Below are positions 27,379 to 34,714 of a stretch of 64,000 nt of DNA, piece after piece (position 1 is the stretch's first letter; each line of letters starts with the position of its first letter). Both the position numbers and the translations under genes were made by a program. Under the pieces are notes generated by a model that was not told the DNA's origin, ran no database searches, and saw nothing but the letters and a program-made list of their open reading frames with translations. This DNA is from Cycloclasticus sp. (GTDB taxonomy: Bacteria > Pseudomonadota > Gammaproteobacteria > Methylococcales > Cycloclasticaceae): NCBI GenBank assembly GCA_040743155.1, contig JBFLJU010000001.1, forward strand, positions 1,054,001 through 1,118,000, read 5' to 3'.

Positions 27379-27981
27379 TTATTTTTTTGCCACCATATTG
27401 ACCTGCAATGCAGGCCTGTTTTGTTCTTTTTCCGTTAACGGTTCGACACGCTTAAGTGTGGATTTACACCGTTCAACCAACTCGTGATAACACCTTGTAC
27501 CCGCCTTTTTCCATTCGATTTCTTGACTCGACAGTTCTCGTACTACACGCGCCGGAATGCCAGCTACAAGGGTGTTTGCTGGGACTTGTTGACCTGTTTT
27601 CACAAATGCCATCGCGGCCACTACACTATTTTTTCCAACGAACGACTCATCCATCACCACTGCATTCATTCCGACTAATACGTTTGTATCTAATTGCGCA
27701 CTGTGCACCACAGCACCATGACCAATATGCCCCCAAGCACCAACAATGGTAGGAATGCCGGTCATACAGTGAAGTGTGCAGTTATCCTGAATATTCGAGC
27801 CTTCACCAATTTCAATAGCAGCCATATCGCCTCGAAGGGCAACATTTGGGCCTATATAACAATTCGCGGCAATGGTTACATCACCTATTACAACCGCACT
27901 CGAATCAACAAACGATGACGGATGGATGACCGGTATAACGCCATCTATAGCAAATACTTGAGGCTGCGATACTTTTTCCAT
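27379..27981 (-). CDS. Gamma-carbonic-anhydrase-like hexapeptide protein (PaaY/CaiE type)
   Basis: Left-handed beta-helix protein of 200 residues with hexapeptide repeats (VIGDVTIAANCYIGPNVALRGD, IEIGEGSNIQDNCTLH, TIVGAWGHIGHGAVVHSAQL) and His residues at the metal-ligand positions. The C-terminal helix (CYHELVERCKSTLK) and length match PaaY and CaiE rather than plain carbonic anhydrases. PaaY is a thioesterase that relieves dead-end ring-CoA esters in phenylacetate catabolism. A similar rescue role beside BadI is inferred; it lies 2 nt after the badI stop. Confidence 0.78.
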   Translation of the reverse strand: MEKVSQPQVFAIDGVIPVIHPSSFVDSSAVVIGDVTIAANCYIGPNVALRGDMAAIEIGEGSNIQDNCTLHCMTGIPTIVGAWGHIGHGAVVHSAQLDTNVLVGMNAVVMDESFVGKNSVVAAMAFVKTGQQVPANTLVAGIPARVVRELSSQEIEWKKAGTRCYHELVERCKSTLKRVEPLTEKEQNRPALQVNMVAKK

Positions 27982-27983
27982 TT

Positions 27984-28766
27984 TTATTGGCTGTACTGAC
28001 GAAAATCAGGTTTACGTTTTTCGTTAAACGCCTTAACGCCTTCTTGGGACTCCTCTGTGTTGTAGTACAACTGAAGGGTCTGAATACCCAACGATGAAAT
28101 ACCACGAATGCTCTCGCTGTCTGCATTAAAAGAGCGTTTTGCAATAGCCAACGCGGTTGGGCTTTTTTCCATGATTTCATCACACCACTTCTGCACTTCA
28201 TCTGCCAGTTGTTCATGTGGCACAACCTTGTTTATCAAGCCCATTTCTAATGCTTCTTGTGCGGAATATTTTCGGCACATATACCAAATTTCACGCGCCT
28301 TCTTTTCGCCAACAACTCGCGCCAAATAGGCCGTGCCATGCCCTGGGTCAACTGAACCTACTTTAGGCCCTACCTGACCAAAGACCGCTTTTTCAGACGC
28401 AATCGTCATATCACAAATAGTCGCCAAGACGTTACCACCACCAATGGCATAGCCTTGGACCATGGCAATTACTGGTTTTGGCGCATCACGCAAAATCGTT
28501 TGTAATTCTTCAATAGGTAAACCAATCATGCCTCGTCCGTCATATTGGCCCTCATGAGCACTTTGGTCGCCGCCCGTACAAAAAGCTTTATCACCCGCAC
28601 CTGATAAAACGATAACGCCAATACTTTTATCCCAAGCCGCTTTCGTTAGTGCATGGATGAGTTCTTCGCAGGTAATACCTCTAAACGCGTTATATACTTC
28701 GGGGCGGTTAATGGTGACGTATGCTGCACCGTTTTTAACTTCATACGTAATGTCCTGATAATCCAT
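27984..28766 (-). CDS. badI: 2-ketocyclohexanecarboxyl-CoA hydrolase (BadI)
   Basis: Crotonase-fold ring hydrolase of 260 residues. It is very close to R. palustris BadI: NAFRGITCEELIHAL, FCTGGDQSAHEGQYDGRG, VQGYAIGGGNVLATICD, FGQVGPKVGSVDPG, EKKAREIWYMCRKYSAQEA, and the same length. BadI adds water across the ring C-C bond of 2-ketocyclohexanecarboxyl-CoA, giving pimeloyl-CoA. The related MenB differs in the N-terminal NAFRG-TCEEL region and would need a menaquinone operon, which is absent. Neighbours (AliB-like dehydrogenase, crotonase, PimCD-like enzyme) complete the pathway; the BadH-like step is encoded 24 kb away at 51.6 kb. Confidence 0.88.
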   Translation of the reverse strand: MDYQDITYEVKNGAAYVTINRPEVYNAFRGITCEELIHALTKAAWDKSIGVIVLSGAGDKAFCTGGDQSAHEGQYDGRGMIGLPIEELQTILRDAPKPVIAMVQGYAIGGGNVLATICDMTIASEKAVFGQVGPKVGSVDPGHGTAYLARVVGEKKAREIWYMCRKYSAQEALEMGLINKVVPHEQLADEVQKWCDEIMEKSPTALAIAKRSFNADSESIRGISSLGIQTLQLYYNTEESQEGVKAFNEKRKPDFRQYSQ

Positions 28767-28802
28767 TCTTTGTTCCTTAATCTATTGTTAGTTTTTATAA
28801 AA

Positions 28803-29594
28803 TTAGCGTGATTTAAAAACTGGTTCGCGGCGCTCATTAAAGGCCGCAAGCCCTTCTTTCACATCCCCACTTTTCAAACCCCTAACAGCTTCATTTTGTT
28901 CTAATTTGAGTGCGCTTTCTAAGGGTAGATCAACGCCAGAATACGCAAGGTCTTTCATCATTCCGAGGCCTTCTGCACTCTTAGAAGCGAGCAAATGGCA
29001 ATATTCAAGTGCTTTATCACGTAACTCATCGGCAGGCGCTAAGTAATTCACCATGCCCCATTGTTGCGCCTCTTTAGCCTTTAAACGGCGACCGGACATC
29101 ATTAAATCTAAGGCTCGACGAAAGCCAATAATTCTGGGTAATCGCTGACTTCCACCCCAACCAGGAATCAAGCCGTAATTCGCGTGTTGATCGCCGAATA
29201 CGGCATCATCTGCTGCAAATATAAGATCACAACCAAGCGATATTTCCAAACCGCCAGCCAAACAAAAGCCTTGCACAGCACCAACCACAGGCAGCGATGT
29301 TTGTTCAAAACCCGCACATGTTTTATGTCCCAGTTCGACAAAGAACTGCAATGCATCTTTATCATCAGCCTGTATGGTTGTTTGCACTTCATCTAGATCC
29401 GCACCAGTACAAAAATGTTTACCCTCTGAGCACAATAAAATAGCGCGAACCTCTGGGTTCTCCTCATGCGCCAGCAGAGCATCTTGCAACCCTTGATGGA
29501 CCTCCATCGATAAGCAATTAAATTTATCCGCCCTGTTTATGATGATTAAGCCAACATGGCCTTCAGTTTTTGAAATAACTACATTTTCTGACAT
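28803..29594 (-). CDS. Crotonase-family enoyl-CoA hydratase/isomerase
   Basis: Crotonase-fold protein of 263 residues with the oxyanion-hole motifs FCTGADLDEV and LAGGLEISLGCDL. The first catalytic Glu (GGLEIS) is kept, but the position of the second Glu of classic hydratases reads GDQHANYGLIPG, where His replaces it. It may therefore be an isomerase or a specialised hydratase. Its place between the AliB-like dehydrogenase and BadI makes it the natural candidate for hydrating cyclohex-1-ene-1-carboxyl-CoA (BadK-like step), though the altered active site leaves this uncertain. Confidence 0.78.
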   Translation of the reverse strand: MSENVVISKTEGHVGLIIINRADKFNCLSMEVHQGLQDALLAHEENPEVRAILLCSEGKHFCTGADLDEVQTTIQADDKDALQFFVELGHKTCAGFEQTSLPVVGAVQGFCLAGGLEISLGCDLIFAADDAVFGDQHANYGLIPGWGGSQRLPRIIGFRRALDLMMSGRRLKAKEAQQWGMVNYLAPADELRDKALEYCHLLASKSAEGLGMMKDLAYSGVDLPLESALKLEQNEAVRGLKSGDVKEGLAAFNERREPVFKSR

Positions 29595-29618
29595 TAGGTT
29601 TCCTAATATTCTATTTAT

Positions 29619-30773
29619 TTAATAAGGTACGCCGTCGCGACCAATCTTTTCACGCGCGATAATGATTTTTTGTATTTGTGATGTGCCGTCACCAATTTGT
29701 AGCCCCAATACATCACGCAGCCGTTGCTGAATTGGGTAATCCTTACTGTAGCCACCGTGCCCATGGGCTAGCAAACAATTATGAATAATTTCAAATGATA
29801 CTTTTGGTGCCCACCATTTACACATTGCTGCCTCTGCTGTGTGCGGCTTACCTTGGTCTCTTAACCATAAGGTTTTGTAACAAAGTAGCTTAGCGGCTTC
29901 AATAAAGGTTTCTGCCTCTGCCAACGGGAAACTAACGCCTTCAAACTTAGATATTTTTTTCCCAAATGCCTCTCGTGTACTCACCTGATCCCAAGCTTCC
30001 TCAACAGACACTTTGGCTGCTGCTAAGCATTCTAGTCCTATCAACGCACGGCTATAATCGAAGCCTTGCATAACCTGAATAAAACCAAGTCCTTCTTCAC
30101 CAAGAATGTTTTCAGCAGGCACTTCAACGTCATCAAAAAACAAAGACCCGCGGCCAACAATAGATTCGCCTAAATCATCAAAGTGTGTCCGCTCAATTTT
30201 TGGGTTATCTAGCGGTACCAAAAAGGCCGACACACCTCTAGCTTTCTCCTCAACCGTACCTGTTCTAGCGAACACAACCGCCACATCGGCCTGGGCTGCG
30301 ACAGAAATAGATGTTTTCTCACCATTAAGTACGTATACATCGCCTTTCCGCTCGGCCTTTAGTTTTAGGTTAGCCGCATCTGAACCGGCACTCGGTTCTG
30401 TTAGTGCAATTGCGCATAACGCTTCACCAGCTATAATTTTAGGGATCCATTTATTGGCTAAATGTGGTGCAGCAAACTTTTCAATAATGCCACCATTCAA
30501 ACCAGCCAGTATCTGTACGTATGCAACATTAAAATCTGCACGAGCAATTTCTTCTGTAATAAGGCCGGCGGTGACATAACCCAATTCAAGCCCGCCATAT
30601 TTTTCAGAAAGCTCCGCACCAATCAAACCAAGCTCCCCCATTTCTTTTAACATGGAGCGGTCAAAAGCATGCTTGCTATCGTTATTTTGATATTCTGGAA
30701 ATAACTTATCTTCGGCAAAACGACGAGCCGTTTCTTTAATGGCTAACTGCTCTTCCGACCAACTAAAATCCAC
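29619..30773 (-). CDS. AliB-like acyl-CoA dehydrogenase (cyclohexanecarboxyl-CoA dehydrogenase candidate)
   Basis: Acyl-CoA dehydrogenase of 384 residues from the GTG at 30773, which has AGGAG six bases before it; an in-frame ATG at 30779 lies directly against that AGGAG, too close to use. Family motifs are IALTEPSAGSDAANLKL and VLNGEKTSIS. The catalytic YEGT loop reads QIGDGTSQIQKIIIAREKIG, so Asp replaces Glu, and the alternative Glu site is Ser (FDYSRALIG). It is the first gene of the ring-opening operon, and a role in desaturating cyclohexanecarboxyl-CoA fits the order dehydrogenase, crotonase, BadI. Confidence 0.78.
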   Translation of the reverse strand: MDFSWSEEQLAIKETARRFAEDKLFPEYQNNDSKHAFDRSMLKEMGELGLIGAELSEKYGGLELGYVTAGLITEEIARADFNVAYVQILAGLNGGIIEKFAAPHLANKWIPKIIAGEALCAIALTEPSAGSDAANLKLKAERKGDVYVLNGEKTSISVAAQADVAVVFARTGTVEEKARGVSAFLVPLDNPKIERTHFDDLGESIVGRGSLFFDDVEVPAENILGEEGLGFIQVMQGFDYSRALIGLECLAAAKVSVEEAWDQVSTREAFGKKISKFEGVSFPLAEAETFIEAAKLLCYKTLWLRDQGKPHTAEAAMCKWWAPKVSFEIIHNCLLAHGHGGYSKDYPIQQRLRDVLGLQIGDGTSQIQKIIIAREKIGRDGVPY

Positions 30774-30824
30774 AAACATCTCCTAAATTAATGTTTATTT
30801 TCTACAATGAAAATACAAGCAACT

Positions 30825-30875
30825 AAAATACTAACAATTGTTAGATTTTACAAGAAATTTAAATCTATTTATGGT
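30825..30875. promoter_or_regulatory. Divergent promoters of the ring-opening operon and MmgE/PrpD gene
   Basis: Leftward: TTGTAA (30848-30853), 17 bp, TATTTT (30825-30830), with the palindromic operator filling the spacer. Rightward: TTTACA (30847-30852), 17 bp, TATGGT (30870-30875). The -35 boxes overlap on opposite strands, as at 11.1 kb. Confidence 0.6.
30831..30844. promoter_or_regulatory. Perfect 14-bp palindromic operator CTAACAATTGTTAG
   Basis: A perfect 14-bp inverted repeat placed exactly in the -35/-10 spacer of the leftward fifteen-gene operon and just upstream of the rightward -35 box. It is the best copy of a motif also found at 11123, 36438, 45033 and 57185. The size and symmetry suit a TetR-family dimer. 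The likely regulator is the TetR at 32369-32980, whose etf-linked gene cluster also has a copy; binding is inferred. Confidence 0.7.
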
Positions 30876-30922
30876 ATTTTTCTCATTTAATAAATATTTT
30901 TTATCATTGGATAACTAACACT

Positions 30923-32311
30923 ATGACTGAACAGCCTCAACGAACAATTTCAACCGAACTATCGACATTTGCTTACAACTTTGATTTAGCCCAAGTACCT
31001 TCAGATGTTCAGCAATACGCACTGCACTTAATTCTTGATGGCACCGGTATCGCCTATGCTTCTAGCCAATATGAATTTAGTAAAAAGGGTCTAGAAGCTT
31101 TGCGCTTATTCGACGAGCCCGGTGAACATATTGTGTTAGGCACTGGTGAGAAAATGGCCTACCGAGATGCTGCACTGGCAAATGGGCTACTCATTCATGG
31201 CTTGGATTTTGATGACACACATGTTGCCGGTGTTGTTCATATGACATCTGCCGTTTGGCCCTGTGTTTTAGCCGTTGCCGAAAAGCAAAACTCCACCGGT
31301 GAAGAGATGCTAGCAGCCTACATGGTCGGTATGGAAGTTGGCGCACGGCTTGGTATGGTCGCAAAAGGAGCCTTTCACCAGGTAGGTCATCACCCAACCG
31401 GTATTGCTGGCGCATTTGCTTGTAGTCTTGTTGCTGCAAAACTGATGAAATTATCAATAGAGGAAATGACGATGGCGCAGGGTATTGCACTCAGCATGGC
31501 CTCTGGTAATTTTGAATTCTTAGAAGATGGCGCTTGGACCAAACGTTACCACCCAGGTTGGGCAGCCGTATCCGGCATTATGGCAGCGACCTTTGCTAAG
31601 GCCGGTTATATCGGCCCTAGCTTGCCGTATGAAGGCCGTTTTGGCTTATACAATAGCCACCTAATTGGTCTTGAACCCGGCTGCGATTATAGTTTAGCAA
31701 CCGCTGGATTAAACGAGGTTTGGGAAGTAATGAATGTTGGCGTTAAGCCTTACCCATCATGTCATTTTACACATGCCGCTATTGACGCCACTTTGATATT
31801 AACTAAAGAACACCAATTAACCGTCGAGCAAATTGAAAGCATTACCGCTCTTGTTCCTGAAGAAGTCGTTAAAACTGTTTGCGAGCCTCTTGAAAATAAA
31901 CAATCACCAACTTGTGCTTATGAAGCTCAATTTAGTGTTCCCTACCTAGTAGCTGTTGCTTTGGTTCGCCATGATTTCACCTTAAAAGACCTAGAACCTG
32001 AACCATTAGCAGACAAGGTTGTCGCTGACTTGGCAAAAAAAGTCCACTATGAAGTGGACCCTAACTCAGGGTTTCCAACGTACTATTCTGGGGAAGTTCA
32101 TATTCACTTGAAAGATGGCCGTACACTAAAGCATAGGGAGCATAAAAACAGAGGCTGTTTTGACAGACCGTTGAGCTCAGAAGTCATAGCAAATAAGTTT
32201 TTCCTTAATTGCCAGCCCACCTTATCTCAAGAAAAAGCAGAGCGTATTAAGGCTTCAATCTTGAACTTGACATCTTTTGCTAGTGTTAGCGAATTAACAA
32301 GCCAGTTATAG
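30923..32311 (+). CDS. MmgE/PrpD family protein
   Basis: A 462-residue MmgE/PrpD protein, the fold of 2-methylcitrate dehydratase and cis-aconitate decarboxylase. Visible family features: GLDFDDTHVAGVVHMTSAVWPCVLA, the VGHHPTGIAGAFACSLVAAKL helix pair, KRYHPGWAAVSGIMAA and KPYPSCHFTHAAIDA. No prpC or prpB lies nearby, so a methylcitrate cycle role is unlikely. It is divergent from the ring-opening operon and shares its operator, so it is probably needed for the same substrate, for example dehydrating a hydroxy-di- or tricarboxylate formed by the citryl-CoA-lyase-like enzyme. Confidence 0.85.
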   Translation: MTEQPQRTISTELSTFAYNFDLAQVPSDVQQYALHLILDGTGIAYASSQYEFSKKGLEALRLFDEPGEHIVLGTGEKMAYRDAALANGLLIHGLDFDDTHVAGVVHMTSAVWPCVLAVAEKQNSTGEEMLAAYMVGMEVGARLGMVAKGAFHQVGHHPTGIAGAFACSLVAAKLMKLSIEEMTMAQGIALSMASGNFEFLEDGAWTKRYHPGWAAVSGIMAATFAKAGYIGPSLPYEGRFGLYNSHLIGLEPGCDYSLATAGLNEVWEVMNVGVKPYPSCHFTHAAIDATLILTKEHQLTVEQIESITALVPEEVVKTVCEPLENKQSPTCAYEAQFSVPYLVAVALVRHDFTLKDLEPEPLADKVVADLAKKVHYEVDPNSGFPTYYSGEVHIHLKDGRTLKHREHKNRGCFDRPLSSEVIANKFFLNCQPTLSQEKAERIKASILNLTSFASVSELTSQL

Positions 32312-32322
32312 AGTTTATAACT

Positions 32323-32362
32323 TAACCGAATAGCGTAAACCATGGTTTACGCTATTCGGTTA
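32323..32362. repeat. 40-bp perfect palindrome between convergent genes
   Basis: A perfect 40-bp inverted repeat (arms of 20 bp, centre ACCATGGT) between the end of the MmgE/PrpD gene and the end of the TetR gene. As RNA it would form an ~18-bp stem with a CATG loop, in either direction. There is no T tract on either side, so it may end transcription in another way, block antisense readthrough or protect 3' ends; the location suits a shared 3' boundary. Confidence 0.85.
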
Positions 32363-32368
32363 CATGCT

Positions 32369-32980
32369 TTATCCTTTGATACCGTCCCAAAAAAAACCTA
32401 CTTGAATTTCAGCAATTTCATCGATCGACTTCTCACCTACCGCATACCACGCGAGCGTTCTATTCAGCGATCCAAGAAGTGACAACCTTAATATCTTCAG
32501 GTCAACTGACGCTTTTATGTCGCCTTTCTCTTGCGCAGCAATGAGCCACTTACGCCACATGTTTTCGTACTTATCGCGTATAAGAAGGCCTTCTTCTTGA
32601 ACTGCAGCCGGCATTTGCCCATAGTTTCGAATGCTGGTCGACGTATAGTCACCTTTTTCTAGCAACGCAACCAAATGACCTTTCGCTGCTGCAATCAACA
32701 CCTCTCTTGTTGAGCTGCCTTCAGGTAAGGCATTAACGCGTGTAATGACGGTCTGTATTATATTTTCAAGACCGATCTTTAGTATTTCGAGAACCAGTTG
32801 CTCTTTAGAATCAAAATGGTAATAAAGACTTCCCGCTTTCATATCTAAAGCACTTGCAATATCCCTTAATGCAGTACCATTGTAGCCCTGTTGACTAAAA
32901 AGAGACGCTGCCGCATCTAAGATTTTTTCTCTCGTCTTTTTAACTTTGTTCTTAGCCTTACCTTCCTCTGCTGCAGACAT
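32369..32980 (-). CDS. TetR-family transcriptional regulator (TetR-A)
   Basis: A 203-residue TetR repressor. The N-terminal helix-turn-helix spans about residues 16-62 (TREKILDAAASLFSQQGYNGTALRDIASALDMKAGSLYYHFDSKEQLV), followed by a helical ligand-binding domain. It resembles KstR-like regulators of lipid catabolism, which respond to CoA esters. It lies 2 nt after ETF-QO and further downstream of etfBA, whose promoter carries the palindromic motif, so it may control itself. It is the prime candidate to bind CTAACAATTGTTAG. Confidence 0.88.
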   Translation of the reverse strand: MSAAEEGKAKNKVKKTREKILDAAASLFSQQGYNGTALRDIASALDMKAGSLYYHFDSKEQLVLEILKIGLENIIQTVITRVNALPEGSSTREVLIAAAKGHLVALLEKGDYTSTSIRNYGQMPAAVQEEGLLIRDKYENMWRKWLIAAQEKGDIKASVDLKILRLSLLGSLNRTLAWYAVGEKSIDEIAEIQVGFFWDGIKG

Positions 32981-32982
32981 GG

Positions 32983-34635
32983 TTACATATTCCCATAGTT
33001 CGGGCCGCCTCCACCTTCGGGAGTTACCCAGGTGATGTTTTGAGCCGGGTCCTTAATATCACATGTTTTGCAGTGCACACAGTTCTGGCCATTTATTTGG
33101 AACTTTTTATTCCCTTCTTCATCTACCACGACTTCGTAGACACCTGCTGGGCAATAAAGCTGCGCTGGTTCATTATAAAGTGGTAAGTTTTGACTAATGG
33201 GTATAGATGGGTCTGTTAGTTTTAAGTGGCACGGCTGATCTTCTTCATGATTGGTGCTAGAAAGAAACACAGACGACAACTTATCAAAGGTGATTTTACC
33301 ATCCGGTTTTGGATAAACAGGTGCTTCACATTCAGCCGCAGGTTTTAAGGTAGCGTGATCTGGCGTAGTATTATGCCAAGTAAACGGCATTTTACCTGCA
33401 AAAATATTTTGATCTAGCCAAGCGAAAGAGCCACCCAATAAGGTACCAAATTTGTGTAAGGCCGGGCCAAAGTTACGCGTTTTATGAAGCTCATCAAACA
33501 CCCAAGAGGCTTTATATTTTTCATCCATTAAGCCTAGTTCTTTCGTTGCAATATCGCCAGCTAGCATAGATTCCATAATTGCTTCGGCTGCTAACATACC
33601 TGTTTTCATCGCCGTATGATTGCCTTTTATTTTTGCGCCGTTCAAAAATCCTGCATCACAACCTACTAGTAAGCCGCCCGGAAAACTGAGTTTAGGCACT
33701 GACTGTAAACCGCCTTTATTAACTGCACGTGCGCCATAAGCAACTCGCTCACCACCTTCTAGGAATTGTGCGATTTTTGGATTAAGTTTCCAACGCTGCA
33801 TTTCGTCAAAAGGGCTTAAATGTGGGTTCGTGTAACTCAATGCGATGATAAAACCAAGTGCAACTTGATTACCTTCCATGTGATAGAGAAACCCGCCGCC
33901 TTCAGTATGGTTATCAAGCGGCCAGCCAGCCGTATGGACTACAAGCCCTTCTTGGTGTTTGTCGGGATCGATAGACCAAATTTCTTTAATGCCTAAACCA
34001 TAGTGTTGTGGGTCCACGTTGTCACGCAAGTTAAACGCTTGCATTAATTCTTTACCTAAATGGCCACGGCAACCTTCAGCAAAAATAGTTTGTTTAGCCA
34101 GTAATTCCATACCCGGCATATAACTATCTTTTTCACTGCCATCTTCAGCCACACCCATATCGCCCGTTAAAATTCCTTTAACGCTGCCATCATCGTTAAA
34201 TAAAACTTCTGACGCGGTAAAGCCTGGGAAAATTTCCACACCCATGCCTTCAGCTTGTTCAGCCAGCCAACGACAAACATTACCCATGCTGACAATATAA
34301 TTACCTTCATTGTGCATCGGCTTAGGCACTAAGAACCCAGGAGTTTTAATGCCTTTTTGTTCGCCGGTTAGGTAATAGACATCATCACCTTTTACTTCTG
34401 TATTTAATGGTGCGCCTTTTTCTTTCCAGTCAGGAAACAACTCATTCATGGCAGTGGGCTCTAACACTGCACCTGATAAGATATGCGCCCCCACTTCAGA
34501 ACCTTTCTCGATGACACAAACCATTAATTCTTGTTCTTTTTCTTGTGCTAACTGCATCAATTTACATGCTGCAGATAAACCAGCAGGTCCTGCGCCGACG
34601 ATAACAACATCGAACTCCATTGATTCACGTTCCAT
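32983..34635 (-). CDS. Electron transfer flavoprotein-ubiquinone oxidoreductase
   Basis: ETF-QO of 550 residues, full length. FAD-binding start FDVVIVGAGPAGLSAACKL, quinone/FAD region LSGAVLEPTAMNELFPDW, GCDAGFLNGAKIKGNHTAMKTGMLAAEA, and the C-terminal 4Fe-4S module CPAGVYEVV...NCVHCKTCDIKDPAQNITWVTPEGGGGP. It passes electrons from reduced ETF to ubiquinone in the inner membrane, linking the seven acyl-CoA dehydrogenases of this island to respiration. A strong terminator separates it from etfA upstream, so its level may be set separately. Confidence 0.95.
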   Translation of the reverse strand: MERESMEFDVVIVGAGPAGLSAACKLMQLAQEKEQELMVCVIEKGSEVGAHILSGAVLEPTAMNELFPDWKEKGAPLNTEVKGDDVYYLTGEQKGIKTPGFLVPKPMHNEGNYIVSMGNVCRWLAEQAEGMGVEIFPGFTASEVLFNDDGSVKGILTGDMGVAEDGSEKDSYMPGMELLAKQTIFAEGCRGHLGKELMQAFNLRDNVDPQHYGLGIKEIWSIDPDKHQEGLVVHTAGWPLDNHTEGGGFLYHMEGNQVALGFIIALSYTNPHLSPFDEMQRWKLNPKIAQFLEGGERVAYGARAVNKGGLQSVPKLSFPGGLLVGCDAGFLNGAKIKGNHTAMKTGMLAAEAIMESMLAGDIATKELGLMDEKYKASWVFDELHKTRNFGPALHKFGTLLGGSFAWLDQNIFAGKMPFTWHNTTPDHATLKPAAECEAPVYPKPDGKITFDKLSSVFLSSTNHEEDQPCHLKLTDPSIPISQNLPLYNEPAQLYCPAGVYEVVVDEEGNKKFQINGQNCVHCKTCDIKDPAQNITWVTPEGGGGPNYGNM

Positions 34636-34657
34636 AATAACCCCCTAAATTAATACG

Positions 34658-34697
34658 AAAAAAGGTGTCAGCGCTACTGTTAGCCCTGACACCTTTT
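34658..34697 (-). terminator. Intrinsic terminator/attenuator between etfA and ETF-QO
   Basis: Hairpin at 34664-34693: GGTGTCAG and CTGACACC form an 8-bp stem, one mismatch, then GCTA/TAGC around a 4-nt loop. On the minus strand the hairpin is followed by six T, on the plus strand by four. It lies inside the etfB-etfA-ETF-QO-TetR gene run, so ETF-QO and TetR are read either by partial readthrough or from a promoter just after it. Confidence 0.8.
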
Positions 34698-34714
34698 CTT
34701 ATCTTACAAAGTGT

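Noticed and set aside
27984-28766. MenB (naphthoate synthase)
   Set aside because: BadI-specific stretches at the N-terminus and the absence of other menaquinone genes favour the ring hydrolase.
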